The translations under genes and the position numbers were made by a program. Below the pieces are notes generated by a model. That model was not told the origin of the DNA and searched no databases. It was given only the letters and a program-made list of their open reading frames with translations. A stretch of 64,000 nt of DNA, taken from NCBI GenBank assembly GCA_947493495.1, contig CANLRN010000008.1, positions 1 through 64,000 on the forward strand, given 5' to 3'. How positions within the stretch are numbered: position 1 is the stretch's first letter; every line of letters begins with the position of its first letter. Below, piece after piece: positions 45,077-55,119 of this stretch. Origin of the DNA: an uncultured Aquimarina sp. Lineage in GTDB: Bacteria; Bacteroidota; Bacteroidia; Flavobacteriales; Flavobacteriaceae.

Positions 45077-46801
45077 ATGGAAAAGAAAGCTATACAGAGT
45101 ACTAAGAAAAACTCTGAATCATCCGATCAAACCAATCAATATGACACCATCATTATTGGTTCTGGTGCTGGTGGTTTATCGGCTGCAATATGCCTTGCTC
45201 GCGAAGGGCAAAAAGTATTAGTACTAGAACAGCACGATGTTCCTGGTGGTTGGTGTCATAGCTTTTATATTGATGGGTATCGTTTTACTCCTGGAGTACA
45301 TTATATTGGATTACTTAACGAAGGAGAATCGACTAATAACTTATATAAAGGATTAGGAATAGCAAATGATATAGCTTTTTTTAGGATGAATCCCAAAGCT
45401 TATGAGCATTGTTGGATTGGTAATCACCGAATTGATATGCCTGCAGGATATAAAAATATTGAAGAAGCATTGGGCAATCAATTTCCCGAAGAAAAAAAAG
45501 GAATTACTAGTTACCTGAAATTAGTTAGTGATGTATGTTATGAGCTTTCGTTAATACCCAAGGTAAGAGGATTTTGGGCACATCTTACAATTCCTTTTCG
45601 CACCAAAAACATGGGTAAGTATAGTATATTTAGTTTACGAAAGGTAATCAAAAAACATATTAAAAATCCATTAGTAAGAGCTGTACTCAATATACAAATA
45701 GGAGATCACGGATTACCTCCATCCAGAGCTAGTTTTCCACTTCATGCTGCAGTCATGGGGCATTATTCCAGTGGCGGTTATTATCCCGCAGGAGGTGGCG
45801 GAGCGCTAGTAAAAGCGATGACTAAAACACTAAAAAAACACGATGGTCTTATAAAAACTAATAAGAAAGTAACCAAAATACTATTAGAAGGTACTAAAAA
45901 AAAGAAAGCTATTGGTGTTGCATTAGAAAATGGTCTGCATTTATATGCCAAACAAATTATCTCTAATGCCGACCCAACAAAAACCTTTAAGGATTTAATT
46001 GACAGCAAACATATCAGCAAAAAACTACACAAAAAACTAGCTAAAACTAAATACTCTTGTACATCGCTTATGCTATTTTTAGTAGTAGATATGGATGTGA
46101 AAAAAGCTGGATTAGATTCTGGTAATATATGGATGATGGAACAAGAAAATCTAGATGCTGTTTTTGAAGACACACAAAAAAAAGATATTCTTTCAGGAAA
46201 CACTTTTCCTGGGATGTTCCTTAGCTGTACTACATTAAAAGATCCTATTAGTTTTGATGGAAGATATCATACTTTAGAAGCGATAACTTATATTAATTAT
46301 GAAGCGTTTAGTGACTATAAAAATGAAGCTGCAATTAGATCTAAAAAATATCTTGCTTTTAAAGAGCAGTTGACGGAAAAGATGATCCGTACCGTAGAAA
46401 AAGTAATTCCAAACATTCGCGATGGTATTGTGCAAAAAGAGTTGGGAACACCAATCACAAATGAATATTATATCAACTCCACTAATGGTTGTGTATATGG
46501 TACAGAAAAGAATAAGTGGCAAATAGGGCCATTCTCATATAAAGCAAAGTGCGAAATTGAAAATCTATACCTATGTGGAGCTAGTGTTTTATCTCATGGT
46601 GTGGCTGGTGCTGGATATTCTGGTGTAGAAACAGCTGCAAAAATTCTTAACTGTAGACAAGAAGATCTTATCCGAGAAGACTCTAGTCAGCATATACAAA
46701 TTTTTGATGCAGAAGATACTATTGCTTATCCTGATTGGATGCTGAAAAAAATAAAAGTAAAACGTGATAAATTGATAGCATCAGAAAAATTAACAAGTTG
46801 A
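45077..46801 (+). CDS. Phytoene desaturase/carotenoid isomerase-type oxidoreductase (about 574 aa)
   Basis: An FAD-binding amine-oxidase-type enzyme. IIGSGAGGLSAAICLAREGQ near residue 30 binds FAD, followed by LEQHDVPGGWCHSFYIDGYR. The part GGYYPAGGGGALVKAMTKTLKKHDG and the end LCGASVLSHGVAGAGYSGVETAA are those of the CrtI/CrtISO and retinol-saturase branch. The conserved substrate branch (carotenoid, saturase or isomerase) cannot be told apart by eye. ATG 45077 is preferred over TTG 45071. It stands alone, without other carotenoid genes, so a role in pigment synthesis is uncertain. Confidence 0.82.
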   Translation: MEKKAIQSTKKNSESSDQTNQYDTIIIGSGAGGLSAAICLAREGQKVLVLEQHDVPGGWCHSFYIDGYRFTPGVHYIGLLNEGESTNNLYKGLGIANDIAFFRMNPKAYEHCWIGNHRIDMPAGYKNIEEALGNQFPEEKKGITSYLKLVSDVCYELSLIPKVRGFWAHLTIPFRTKNMGKYSIFSLRKVIKKHIKNPLVRAVLNIQIGDHGLPPSRASFPLHAAVMGHYSSGGYYPAGGGGALVKAMTKTLKKHDGLIKTNKKVTKILLEGTKKKKAIGVALENGLHLYAKQIISNADPTKTFKDLIDSKHISKKLHKKLAKTKYSCTSLMLFLVVDMDVKKAGLDSGNIWMMEQENLDAVFEDTQKKDILSGNTFPGMFLSCTTLKDPISFDGRYHTLEAITYINYEAFSDYKNEAAIRSKKYLAFKEQLTEKMIRTVEKVIPNIRDGIVQKELGTPITNEYYINSTNGCVYGTEKNKWQIGPFSYKAKCEIENLYLCGASVLSHGVAGAGYSGVETAAKILNCRQEDLIREDSSQHIQIFDAEDTIAYPDWMLKKIKVKRDKLIASEKLTS

Positions 46802-46847
46802 TAATAATATAGCTATTGATAAAACTTCTGATTTTTTACTATATAAA

Positions 46848-48725
46848 CTATCCCTTAAGCCAAGAATTCTTAAGATTTAACTGTTCTTTTGTTGCTTTTT
46901 CCAGAACAGTTAACTTATTTCCATTAGTATAAGATTGAGTGAGTTTCGTATTAATTAATACTTCTTTTCCACCTCTATCCAATTTTACTTCTACGTCATC
47001 TCCTACTTGCCAAGAAAATGCTTGTTGTAATACCGTATTAGCATTTGCTAGTGTAAGCTTAGTTCCATTTACTTCTTTGACAATATCATTTGGTTGAACA
47101 CCATTTTCTTTCCAAAAACTATTATCTGCAACTAAATCCGTAAAATACAATACATTTTTAGATTGATCTCCAGCAAAAATCAAGGCACCTGCATTCTGAA
47201 TATAATTTGTTTTTATTTTTTCTTTTTTAATTCCTAATCCAACTTTGGCAAAAAAATCATTATAATTGATAGGGGTATTCCCTTCTACATGGGTTTTTAA
47301 AAACTGCCCTATAGCTGGATAGGTCATTTCGGTAATTTCTTCTATAATCTTATCATCTTCAAAAGGTTTATTTTTTCCATATTTTAATGACAGTTCTTTC
47401 ATTAAAGATAATATACCTCTATTCCCTTTACTCTCTTCTCTAAGTAATATATCGATACACATACCAATTAAAGCACCTTTTTCATATACATTGGTGTAAT
47501 TTTTTGCATAAGGTTCGTTTAATATATTTTCGCTCATTGTTGTAAAACTCATTGTATCATCAAACTGCTGAGCAGATTTAATTTTACCCATCATTTTAGT
47601 AAAAAACTCATCTTCAGTAACCAAGTCTTGATCTACCTGAAAAACACTAGCAAAATACTCAGTAACTCCTTCGTACATCCATAGGTGTTTAGAAAACGTA
47701 GGCATATTATAATCAAAATAATGTACATCTTCAGAGTGTACACTCAATGGAGTTACGATATGAAAAAATTCGTGGGATACTACATCAATCATTGCTGTAG
47801 CCAACGCATCAGCAGGCATAGCCTCTGGTAGCACTACTACAGTAGATGTATGATGCTCTAATGCTCCAAAACCAGTGGGTGCAGACTGTGACTGTGGTGC
47901 CAGATATAAATAGATGTCATATCTAGGAGTACTATTGATATCACCCAAATAAGTTTTTTGGGCTTTCATCATTTTAAAAACAGTTTCCTTAATACTAGCA
48001 GCTGTATATAACTTATTAGGAGAGTATACACTAAGTACAATTTTAATACCTCCAACTTCAAACTCTTCTACATCTAATGCTCCATACATCATAGGGTTAT
48101 CTGTAATATCAAAATATCTGGTTGCAAAATATACATCTGTTGTCTTAGATCCATCTGCACTTTTCTTTGAAGCACTTTTTTGCAAAGCAGAAGTTTTCTT
48201 CATCTCAGTTGGTGCTGTTACCTCAACTATATATTGGTTATTTTTTAATGTGTCAAAATATCCAATAAATCCATGTAAATTAAGCACATAATTATCAGAT
48301 TCAATATTAGTCCCTGAAGGAGAAAATGGTGTTTCAACCTCAGTATTTTCTATATCATAGGTATCATTAACCTTGTATGTTATTTTATCTAATTGCTTAG
48401 CATTAGTAATCATCCAGGTATTGGTATCTATTTTTTTTATTTCCAGTTCTTCACCCTTATAATCTATTGCTTTAAAATCATCAACAAATTTTCCAAAATC
48501 ACTCACCGAATACGTTCCTTGTACTACTTTAGGGAGGTAATACTTTATGGTATCTTGTACAAATCTTCCTGGATTAATAACAACAGGCACTTTATCATCT
48601 GTTGCTTGAGTTAGATCAACACTTGTTGCGATTGGTATATTAGTAGCAATATCATTAGACTGTTTTGTAGAACCACATCCTATTAGTAGAAAACCAACAG
48701 ATAATAGTATGCATATATTTTTCAT
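46848..48725 (-). CDS. M61 family peptidase with PDZ domain, lipoprotein
   Basis: An envelope zinc aminopeptidase-like protein. Signal peptide with lipobox (FLLIGC, Cys17 from ATG 48725); an earlier in-frame ATG at 48791 would extend it by 22 residues and hide the signal. The M61 domain has SHEFFHI (about residues 316-322), HLWMYEGVTEYFA with the third ligand, and YEKGALIGMCIDILLR. The C-terminal PDZ part includes ENGVQPNDIVKEVNGTKL. Catalytic residues appear complete. It probably digests peptides at the outer surface or in the periplasm. Confidence 0.9.
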   Translation of the reverse strand: MKNICILLSVGFLLIGCGSTKQSNDIATNIPIATSVDLTQATDDKVPVVINPGRFVQDTIKYYLPKVVQGTYSVSDFGKFVDDFKAIDYKGEELEIKKIDTNTWMITNAKQLDKITYKVNDTYDIENTEVETPFSPSGTNIESDNYVLNLHGFIGYFDTLKNNQYIVEVTAPTEMKKTSALQKSASKKSADGSKTTDVYFATRYFDITDNPMMYGALDVEEFEVGGIKIVLSVYSPNKLYTAASIKETVFKMMKAQKTYLGDINSTPRYDIYLYLAPQSQSAPTGFGALEHHTSTVVVLPEAMPADALATAMIDVVSHEFFHIVTPLSVHSEDVHYFDYNMPTFSKHLWMYEGVTEYFASVFQVDQDLVTEDEFFTKMMGKIKSAQQFDDTMSFTTMSENILNEPYAKNYTNVYEKGALIGMCIDILLREESKGNRGILSLMKELSLKYGKNKPFEDDKIIEEITEMTYPAIGQFLKTHVEGNTPINYNDFFAKVGLGIKKEKIKTNYIQNAGALIFAGDQSKNVLYFTDLVADNSFWKENGVQPNDIVKEVNGTKLTLANANTVLQQAFSWQVGDDVEVKLDRGGKEVLINTKLTQSYTNGNKLTVLEKATKEQLNLKNSWLKG

Positions 48726-48909
48726 GTATTTCAATTTTAATAACCTAGAAGACGTAAAAAGTCTATAAATATTACACGTATAATAGCGCAAAATATATAA
48801 TTTATAAAGACTTCTTCTTACTTTTTTAATTATTTAGTGAATTCATTCATTTTTTTAGACAAATTTCAAATCAATTATTTTTTGGACTCATTGCTGAAGG
48901 AAATTGAAT

Positions 48910-50004
48910 TTACACATTAAACAAAAAATGCATCACATCACCATCCTTTACTACATAGCCCTTCCCTTCTACTCCTAGTTTTCCTGCTTCTTTTACTTTA
49001 GCCTCACTTCCGTAAGACACATAATCATCATATGTTATCACTTCTGCTCTTATAAACCCTTTTTCAAAATCTGTATGAATCACTCCTGCGGCTTGAGGGG
49101 CAGTTGCACCAATTGGAATGGTCCAGGCTCTTACTTCTTTTTCTCCAGCTGTAAAATAGGTTTGCTGATTCAATAATTTATAAGCAGCACGAATCAATAC
49201 AGAAGAACCAGGTTCTTCTAATCCCATATCTTGTAAAAACAATTGGCGTTCTTCATAATCATCTAACTCTGTAATATCAGCTTCTGTACCAACAGCCAGA
49301 ATGATTACCTCTGCATTTTCTGAGGCTACTGCTTCTTTTACTCTTCCTACATAATCATTGCCATTAGCTGCAGCTTTTTCGTCTACATTACATACATATA
49401 ATACTGGTTTATCTGTAATAAACTGTAAGGATTGTACATACGCTTTATGATCGTCTTCAGAAACTTCTATAGCTCTAATAGAAGTTCCGCTTTCTAATCC
49501 ATCTTTTAGTACGCATAATACAGCTTCTTCTTTTTGAGCTTCTTTATTACCTGTTTTTGCTGCCCTTTTGATCTTATCTAACTTTTTTTCTAATGTTTCT
49601 AGATCTTTTAATTGCAATTCTATATCAATAGTTTCTTTATCTCTTATTGGGTCTACTGAACCATCTACATGAACTATATTATCATTGTCAAAACATCGAA
49701 GTACATGAATGATTGCATCTGTTTCTCTTATGTTTCCTAAAAATTGATTTCCTAATCCTTCTCCTTTACTAGCACCCTTCACTAATCCAGCAATATCAAC
49801 AATCTCTACTGTAGCAGGTAAAACACGCTCTGGGTTAACTAATTCTTCTAATTTTTCTAATCTAGCATCCGGCACATTAACCACACCAATATTAGGTTCT
49901 ATAGTACAAAAAGGAAAATTGGCACTCTGCGCCTTAGCATTAGACAAACAATTAAAAAGTGTAGATTTTCCTACATTGGGCAATCCGACTATTCCTGCTT
50001 TCAT
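48910..50004 (-). CDS. ychF: Redox-regulated ATPase YchF
   Basis: A conserved Obg-family P-loop protein that prefers ATP. The G1 motif is GLPNVGKST (residues 7-15), followed by [20 protein letters not shown] (G3 region). The altered G4, VCNVDE, explains ATP preference. The C-terminal TGS-like domain ends with [16 protein letters not shown]. Length 364 is normal. A promoter is seen at 50058-50090. It is a single gene; its exact role in ribosome quality or redox response is unsettled in the family. Confidence 0.96.
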   Translation of the reverse strand: MKAGIVGLPNVGKSTLFNCLSNAKAQSANFPFCTIEPNIGVVNVPDARLEKLEELVNPERVLPATVEIVDIAGLVKGASKGEGLGNQFLGNIRETDAIIHVLRCFDNDNIVHVDGSVDPIRDKETIDIELQLKDLETLEKKLDKIKRAAKTGNKEAQKEEAVLCVLKDGLESGTSIRAIEVSEDDHKAYVQSLQFITDKPVLYVCNVDEKAAANGNDYVGRVKEAVASENAEVIILAVGTEADITELDDYEERQLFLQDMGLEEPGSSVLIRAAYKLLNQQTYFTAGEKEVRAWTIPIGATAPQAAGVIHTDFEKGFIRAEVITYDDYVSYGSEAKVKEAGKLGVEGKGYVVKDGDVMHFLFNV

Positions 50005-50057
50005 AGTTTATAATTTATCAAGGATCTCAATATGCACATCCAGATTTTTAAAAAACG

Positions 50058-50090
50058 CAAAGATAATAGTATTACACTAAAGTATACAAA
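50058..50090 (-). promoter_or_regulatory. Bacteroidota-type promoter for ychF
   Basis: On the minus strand tttg (50087-50090) and tatctttg (50058-50065) are separated by 21 bases, matching the TTTG-N19/21-TAnnTTTG pattern, about 54 bases before the start at 50004. Confidence 0.6.
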
Positions 50091-50237
50091 GAACTCATTT
50101 AGACTTTATAATTGGTCAAAAAAATATCCTTTTCGACTCTTATTTATGTCTATCTAAGTTTAGATAACATAATATAGATACTCCAAATAAGCATAAATAA
50201 TCTTTTTTTCTTAATTTTATAGTATAAAATCAAACTG

Positions 50238-50807
50238 ATGAAACATCTAACGCCTTTATTAATCTTATCATTATTAACAAGTGTCTATTCTGGTTACAGC
50301 CAATCTAATAATGAAAAAGAGAAAGAAAGCACTGAATTGCCAGAAAAAATAGATGCTGCAAAACCATTAGAAAATACCTCAGAAGAAACTGTAACTAAAA
50401 TTATTAGAATAAAAGGGGCTAATGGTGAAGAAAAAGTGATAAAACAACAACAAGTAGTATCTAAAAAAAGTAATCTAAAATTAAAAACTGAGAGTGACGA
50501 TAAAACAAATGTAGATGCTGTATATGGTCCAGAAAAAGTTTCTATCAAAAATTTTGGCGCAACTGCAAATGAAGAAATGTATGAGAGTATTCCTGATGGA
50601 GACGGATATATCATATCTCTTATCAATAAAAATGGAGAAATTACTGCAAAAGCTAAGCCCTTATCTCAATCCAAGACCTACTATCTTATAAACATGGGTG
50701 AAAAAGATAATTGTGTAGGATATTTTGATGAAGATAAAAACCTAATTCTAGAGACCTTTGACTCTAAAAACAACAATATCATATCTGTTACCTACAAATC
50801 AAAATAA
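50238..50807 (+). CDS. Exported protein, unknown function (189 aa)
   Basis: Signal peptide (residues 4-20, LTPLLILSLLTSVYSGYSQ) without lipobox, so probably periplasmic. The mature part is rich in Lys, Glu and Thr for the first 70 residues and is likely disordered, followed by a more compact domain with an YYLINMGEKDNCVGYFDEDKN pattern (positions 147-167). No family recognised. It lies 177 bases before the TonB-dependent receptor gene on the same strand and might be related to it, but nothing shows this. Confidence 0.75.
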   Translation: MKHLTPLLILSLLTSVYSGYSQSNNEKEKESTELPEKIDAAKPLENTSEETVTKIIRIKGANGEEKVIKQQQVVSKKSNLKLKTESDDKTNVDAVYGPEKVSIKNFGATANEEMYESIPDGDGYIISLINKNGEITAKAKPLSQSKTYYLINMGEKDNCVGYFDEDKNLILETFDSKNNNIISVTYKSK

Positions 50808-50983
50808 TTTTTAATTCGTATTATAAACAAAACACTATCAAATTGATAATAATTAATAGTTAAATCAGGGAATTTAGCTAAATTATCTATGTAAAGTTTT
50901 AAAATAACTAAAAAAAAATAATCGTGTGATAATCTATATTATTTGGATATATTTATCCAAGTAAACCAACAAATTATTATTAC

Positions 50984-53869
50984 ATGAAAAAATTCGCATT
51001 TATCTTATTTAGCGTATTCATTTCTATGAATTATGCGCAAACAACCATTACAGGAACTGTAGTGGATACTGAGGGTAATTTATTACCTGCAGTAAACATC
51101 CTTATCAAAAACACTAAAAACGGAGCTACTACAGATTTTAATGGGTTGTATAGTATTGATGCAGCTCCAAATGACATTCTGGTATTTAGTTATATCGGCT
51201 TTGAAAAAAAAGAAATCATAGTAGGCTCACAAACTGTTATTAATATTACTCTGGTAAGTGACTCCCAGTTAGATGAAGTTATATTGGTCGGCTCTAGAGC
51301 ATTACCTCGAAGTAATACAACATCTTCACTCCCAGTAGATGTACTACCTGCAAAAGAGTTGACATCTACAGGACAAATTACTTTTGACAAAGCCTTGCAA
51401 TACAGGATACCATCCTTTAACACAGTACAGACTCCCGTTAATGATGCTACATCCTTACTAGACCCCTATGAAATTAGAAATATGGGGCCCAGTAGAACGC
51501 TTATCTTGATCAATGGGAAACGGAAAAATTTGAGCTCATTACTATATACTCAGACCTCGCCAGGTAGAGGAGAAACAGGTTCTGATATATCTGCCATCCC
51601 GACTGATGCTATAAAGCGTGTAGAAGTATTACGAGATGGAGCCTCTGCGCAATACGGCTCTGATGCTATTGCTGGCGTAATGAATATTATACTAAAAGAT
51701 AATCCAAGTGATGGTTCAGCTACACTAAGAACAGGAATTACCTCTGAAGGAGATGGAGAAACTATTGGTATTAGTCTTAATAATGGAGCTAATATCGGAG
51801 ATGACAAAGGTTTTTTTAATTACACAATTGATTTTTCTAAAGTGAACCTTGCCAATAGACCAGGTACTGTAGATGCTGAAGGTGAGTTTTTAGATTTTGG
51901 AGGCACTCGCCCTGGTGAAACATTAACAGATATTCAATCGTTTCTGGCCAGAAGACCTGATGCAGGAAATATTAATGGTTCGCCAGAAACAGTTGCTTCT
52001 AAATTTTTGGTGAATGGAGGTTATGATATTAATGACGCTACAGAAATATACCTTAATGCAGCTTATGTATACAAAAAAGTAAATAGTTTTGCCAATTACA
52101 GAACTCCATATTGGAGAGACATTCAGGATTTTCCATACCTAGCGGACTTTTTTCCAAATGGCCCTGGAGGTGCATATGATGGATACTTACCAACTTTTGA
52201 AGGAGACTTAAATGACTATAATGGGACCATTGGTTTTAAGACCAAAATGAATGGATGGAATTATGATGTAAGTTATACCACTGGTGGTAATATCCAAGGA
52301 TATTCTGTTAACAACACTCATAATGGCAATTCTGTATTATCACCGTTAACCTGGAATGACGCAAATGGTAATGGCATAGTAGACCCTGGAGAAGTAATTG
52401 GAGGAGGCGAGCTATACAGAGAAAACAGTCCAATATCTTTTAACCCTGGAGGCACTAAATTCACTCATAATGTAGGTAATATTGATATTTCTAAGCTCTT
52501 GTCTGATCAGATAAGTATTGCTGTTGGAGCAGAATTTAGAAATGAAGTTTTTGAAATCATAGAAGGAGGTTTGGCTTCTTATGATGGAGGTGGATCTGAT
52601 TCTTTTGGAGGAAATAGACCAGAAAATTCTGGAAAATTTAGCCGTTACAATTTTGGAGGATATTTTGATATCTCTGCAGATATTACTGAAGATTTTTTGG
52701 TAAATGGTACGATTCGCCTTGAAAACTACAGTGATTTTGGAGAAGCTTTTGTATGGAAATTAAGTTCTAGATATAAGTTTCTGGAAGACAAATTGACTCT
52801 AAGAGCTTCTGTTTCTACAGGATTTAGAGCTCCTACATTACATCAGATCTATACGCAACGAGCACAATTTAGCTTTGTTCCAGGACAAGGAATACAAGTT
52901 GGCGGATTGGTAAATAATGTATCGCCACAAGCACGGCTATTAAGCATTCCTCAATTAGATGCAGAAGAATCAACTAATATTACTGTTGGTATAGGTGCTA
53001 AAATTAATCGCAATATAAATTTTACTGTAGATTATTATAATATAGCAGTAAAAGATAGAATTGTTTTAAGTACAGAAATAGGCCCCTCCGCAGCAGGAAA
53101 TACTCCTCTAGATGATGTATTAAACAACAACAATTTATCTGATGTAAGTTTTTTTGTAAATGCTATAGATACTAGAACATCTGGTATTGATATTGTCGCG
53201 AATTATAAAAATATTGAGTTAGCAACAGGAAAACTTGGTTTTAGCTTTTCAGGGAATTACACCTTTCAGAACGAAAGAGATGGAGCAGTAAACAACCCTG
53301 ACTTAGTATCCCAAGCTGGACAATCTGTAGTTAATGACACTCAAGAAGCTTTGTTCTTTACCTCAAGGCCCGAATTTAAAGCCATTATTGGAGCTAATTA
53401 CAATATCGGCAAGTTTGGTTTTTCGATTAACAATACTATTTTTGGTCCAACAAAATTTAGAAATCAAGGCTTACAGGATTTAGAAAATTTTCTAGATGTT
53501 ACCCCAGCTGCGGCAGATCTAGATGGTGGATCTGACCTCAGTGTAGAGTTTTTAACCAAAGTAGTTACCGATTTAGCGATTAACTACAATGCAACCGACA
53601 AAATAACTCTAGCATTAAACATAAATAATATTTTAAATGTTCTACCAGAAAGAGAATTTAAAGCAATTACCGCCTCTGGCGAAAGGGTGTTAAATGGAGC
53701 TGTTACTCCTGCTGGATCGCCTAGTGGTTTCCCTGCTGGTCTTTCTGTAGAAAAAATAGCTGATAATCTGATTACTTTTAATGGGCGATATTCACAAATG
53801 TCTTACGATGGATATCACTTTAGCCAATTAGGGACTATGATCAATTTATCTTTAAACTATAAATTTTAG
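50984..53869 (+). CDS. TonB-dependent receptor with N-terminal CarboxypepD_reg domain (961 aa)
   Basis: An outer-membrane active transporter. Signal peptide MKKFAFILFSVFISMNYAQ, then a carboxypeptidase-like beta domain (ITGTVVDTEGNLLPAVNILI), as in Bacteroidota receptors. The plug follows, from about residue 95 (ILVGSRALPRSN) with GPSRTLILINGKR and LRDGASAQYGSDAIAGVMNI. A 22-strand-type barrel runs from about residue 240 to the end, closing with aromatic F at the C-terminus. No SusD gene is next to it, so it is not a classic PUL; the ligand is unknown. Confidence 0.93.
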   Translation: MKKFAFILFSVFISMNYAQTTITGTVVDTEGNLLPAVNILIKNTKNGATTDFNGLYSIDAAPNDILVFSYIGFEKKEIIVGSQTVINITLVSDSQLDEVILVGSRALPRSNTTSSLPVDVLPAKELTSTGQITFDKALQYRIPSFNTVQTPVNDATSLLDPYEIRNMGPSRTLILINGKRKNLSSLLYTQTSPGRGETGSDISAIPTDAIKRVEVLRDGASAQYGSDAIAGVMNIILKDNPSDGSATLRTGITSEGDGETIGISLNNGANIGDDKGFFNYTIDFSKVNLANRPGTVDAEGEFLDFGGTRPGETLTDIQSFLARRPDAGNINGSPETVASKFLVNGGYDINDATEIYLNAAYVYKKVNSFANYRTPYWRDIQDFPYLADFFPNGPGGAYDGYLPTFEGDLNDYNGTIGFKTKMNGWNYDVSYTTGGNIQGYSVNNTHNGNSVLSPLTWNDANGNGIVDPGEVIGGGELYRENSPISFNPGGTKFTHNVGNIDISKLLSDQISIAVGAEFRNEVFEIIEGGLASYDGGGSDSFGGNRPENSGKFSRYNFGGYFDISADITEDFLVNGTIRLENYSDFGEAFVWKLSSRYKFLEDKLTLRASVSTGFRAPTLHQIYTQRAQFSFVPGQGIQVGGLVNNVSPQARLLSIPQLDAEESTNITVGIGAKINRNINFTVDYYNIAVKDRIVLSTEIGPSAAGNTPLDDVLNNNNLSDVSFFVNAIDTRTSGIDIVANYKNIELATGKLGFSFSGNYTFQNERDGAVNNPDLVSQAGQSVVNDTQEALFFTSRPEFKAIIGANYNIGKFGFSINNTIFGPTKFRNQGLQDLENFLDVTPAAADLDGGSDLSVEFLTKVVTDLAINYNATDKITLALNINNILNVLPEREFKAITASGERVLNGAVTPAGSPSGFPAGLSVEKIADNLITFNGRYSQMSYDGYHFSQLGTMINLSLNYKF

Positions 53870-53913
53870 AAATTTAATTGCTACTATCCTTGCTTATAGT
53901 AGACATTACATAG

Positions 53914-53979
53914 ATGTAACACACATTCTTTATTAATACATTCACTAGAAAACCGATTAAGAAAGAATGTGTGTTACAT
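53914..53979. terminator. Long inverted repeat between the TonB receptor and the OMP gene
   Basis: Arms atgtaacacacattcttt (53914-53931) and aaagaatgtgtgttacat (53962-53979) are perfect over 18 bases with a 30-base loop. It sits in the gap between two converging genes and probably ends transcription from one or both. The loop is long for a simple terminator. Confidence 0.6.
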
Positions 53980-53994
53980 TATTTAAAACAAATC

Positions 53995-54585
53995 TTATCG
54001 TCTAGCATCGTAGATTCTAAAGCGGACTCCTACTCGAGCATAAAAATCAAAAAATTTACTCTTAACATCTACTATATTATCCGTAAAGTCATTCATCACG
54101 CCAAATTCTCCAAAAATATCAAACATCTCTCCTATCATTAGCGAGAATCCAGCTCCATACACCCCTCCTATGATTAATTGTTCATATGAGTCTGTGTCTA
54201 ATTCTTCACCTCCTATTTCGACATTAGTATTTAAGCGAAGTGATGGACCAACATTGATAAAAGGTCTAAATCGATCTTTTCCTCTATTGAATAAAAGTCT
54301 AAATTTTGGATTAAAACCTACTTGTAGTGCTTTTACATCATCTCTTGTTTCAATTTCGCTAGAGCGCTGAAGTAAATCAATTGAAAAAACAATACTCGTT
54401 TTTGCACGAGGATCCATTAAATATCCATATCCGACATTGAAATAAAAACCTGTTCCTATCTCAGAATCTACATTATCAAGGTTAATTTTAGAAAAGGTAG
54501 GACCACCAGAAATTTCCCATCGATATTGTCCGTATGAAGTAATACTTAAGAAAGTAAACACAGTAATTAATACTACTTTTTTCAT
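53995..54585 (-). CDS. Outer membrane beta-barrel protein (196 aa)
   Basis: Signal peptide (VVLITVFTFLSITSYGQ) followed by alternating beta strands of the OmpA/porin-type barrel seen as GGPTFSKINLDNVDSEIGTG, FNVGYGYLMDP and so on. It ends with the aromatic-basic strand YARVGVRFRIYDARR. The size is that of an eight-strand barrel. No function can be assigned; such proteins often have no known ligand. Confidence 0.8.
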   Translation of the reverse strand: MKKVVLITVFTFLSITSYGQYRWEISGGPTFSKINLDNVDSEIGTGFYFNVGYGYLMDPRAKTSIVFSIDLLQRSSEIETRDDVKALQVGFNPKFRLLFNRGKDRFRPFINVGPSLRLNTNVEIGGEELDTDSYEQLIIGGVYGAGFSLMIGEMFDIFGEFGVMNDFTDNIVDVKSKFFDFYARVGVRFRIYDARR

Positions 54586-54648
54586 AATTGTTTATTTAGA
54601 TTTGAGGTTAAATTATAGACCAAAATACTAAAATTTAAAAAAGGACCA

Positions 54649-54676
54649 TAAAAAAACCTGTCCAATACAGACAGGT
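54649..54676 (-). terminator. Terminator for the ferredoxin gene
   Basis: On the minus strand acctgtc (54676-54670) is followed by a seven-base loop, gacaggt (54662-54656) and a T tract read from the A run at 54649-54656. It lies just after the ferredoxin stop at 54704. Confidence 0.75.
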
Positions 54677-54703
54677 ATATATACTATTGTTGCTAAAAAG
54701 TCT

Positions 54704-55054
54704 TTATGAATTGTGCATAAATCCTTGTTTTTGTAATAAAAACTCTTCAGTCTCTACCACATCTTCATCAGGCACACAGCAATCTACAGGACATACTGCT
54801 GCACATTGCGGTTCTTCATGGAAACCTTTACATTCTGTACACTTATCTGGTACAATATAATAAACCTCATCACTTACAGGTTCTTGAGACTCTTCTGCAT
54901 TCACTGCCTTACCACCAGGAAGTACTACATCACCAGCCAAATCTGTTCCATCTGCGTATCTCCAATCATCAGCTCCTTCATAGATTGCCGTATTAGGGCA
55001 TTCTGGTTCACAAGCGCCGCAGTTGATACATTCATCTGTTATTATAATTGCCAT
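54704..55054 (-). CDS. 4Fe-4S dicluster ferredoxin (116 aa)
   Basis: An electron carrier with two iron-sulphur clusters. The first motif is [12 protein letters not shown], and the second is split over [22 protein letters not shown], as is common for this Bacteroidota type with an insert of about 40 residues. MAIIITDE at ATG 55054 is the usual start; ATG 55084 would put ten basic residues in front. It is divergent from the acyl-CoA reductase gene. A terminator at 54649-54676 ends it. Confidence 0.93.
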   Translation of the reverse strand: MAIIITDECINCGACEPECPNTAIYEGADDWRYADGTDLAGDVVLPGGKAVNAEESQEPVSDEVYYIVPDKCTECKGFHEEPQCAAVCPVDCCVPDEDVVETEEFLLQKQGFMHNS

Positions 55055-55068
55055 AGCTTTTTTTATTC

Positions 55069-55076
55069 TAAATTTG
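55069..55076 (+). promoter_or_regulatory. -7 element of the acyl-CoA reductase gene
   Basis: taaatttg is an exact TAnnTTTG. The transcript would start near 55083, about 20-40 bases before the reductase start. Only a partial -33 (attg near 55046) is present. It overlaps, on the other strand, the leader of the ferredoxin gene. Confidence 0.5.
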
Positions 55077-55081
55077 CACCA

Positions 55082-55113
55082 CAAAAATAACTCCTAAACT
55101 AGTGATAAACAAA
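55082..55113 (-). promoter_or_regulatory. Bacteroidota-type promoter of the ferredoxin gene
   Basis: On the minus strand tttg (55110-55113) and tatttttg (55082-55089) are separated by 20 bases, a full consensus. The transcript would begin near 55075, so the ferredoxin starts at ATG 55054. The -33 word lies within the beginning of the opposite gene. Confidence 0.65.
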
Positions 55114-55119
55114 TTAGAG

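Noticed and set aside
50238-53869. A polysaccharide utilisation locus around the TonB-dependent receptor
   Set aside because: There is no SusD-like gene and no glycoside hydrolase next to it; the amylase lies 28 kb away.
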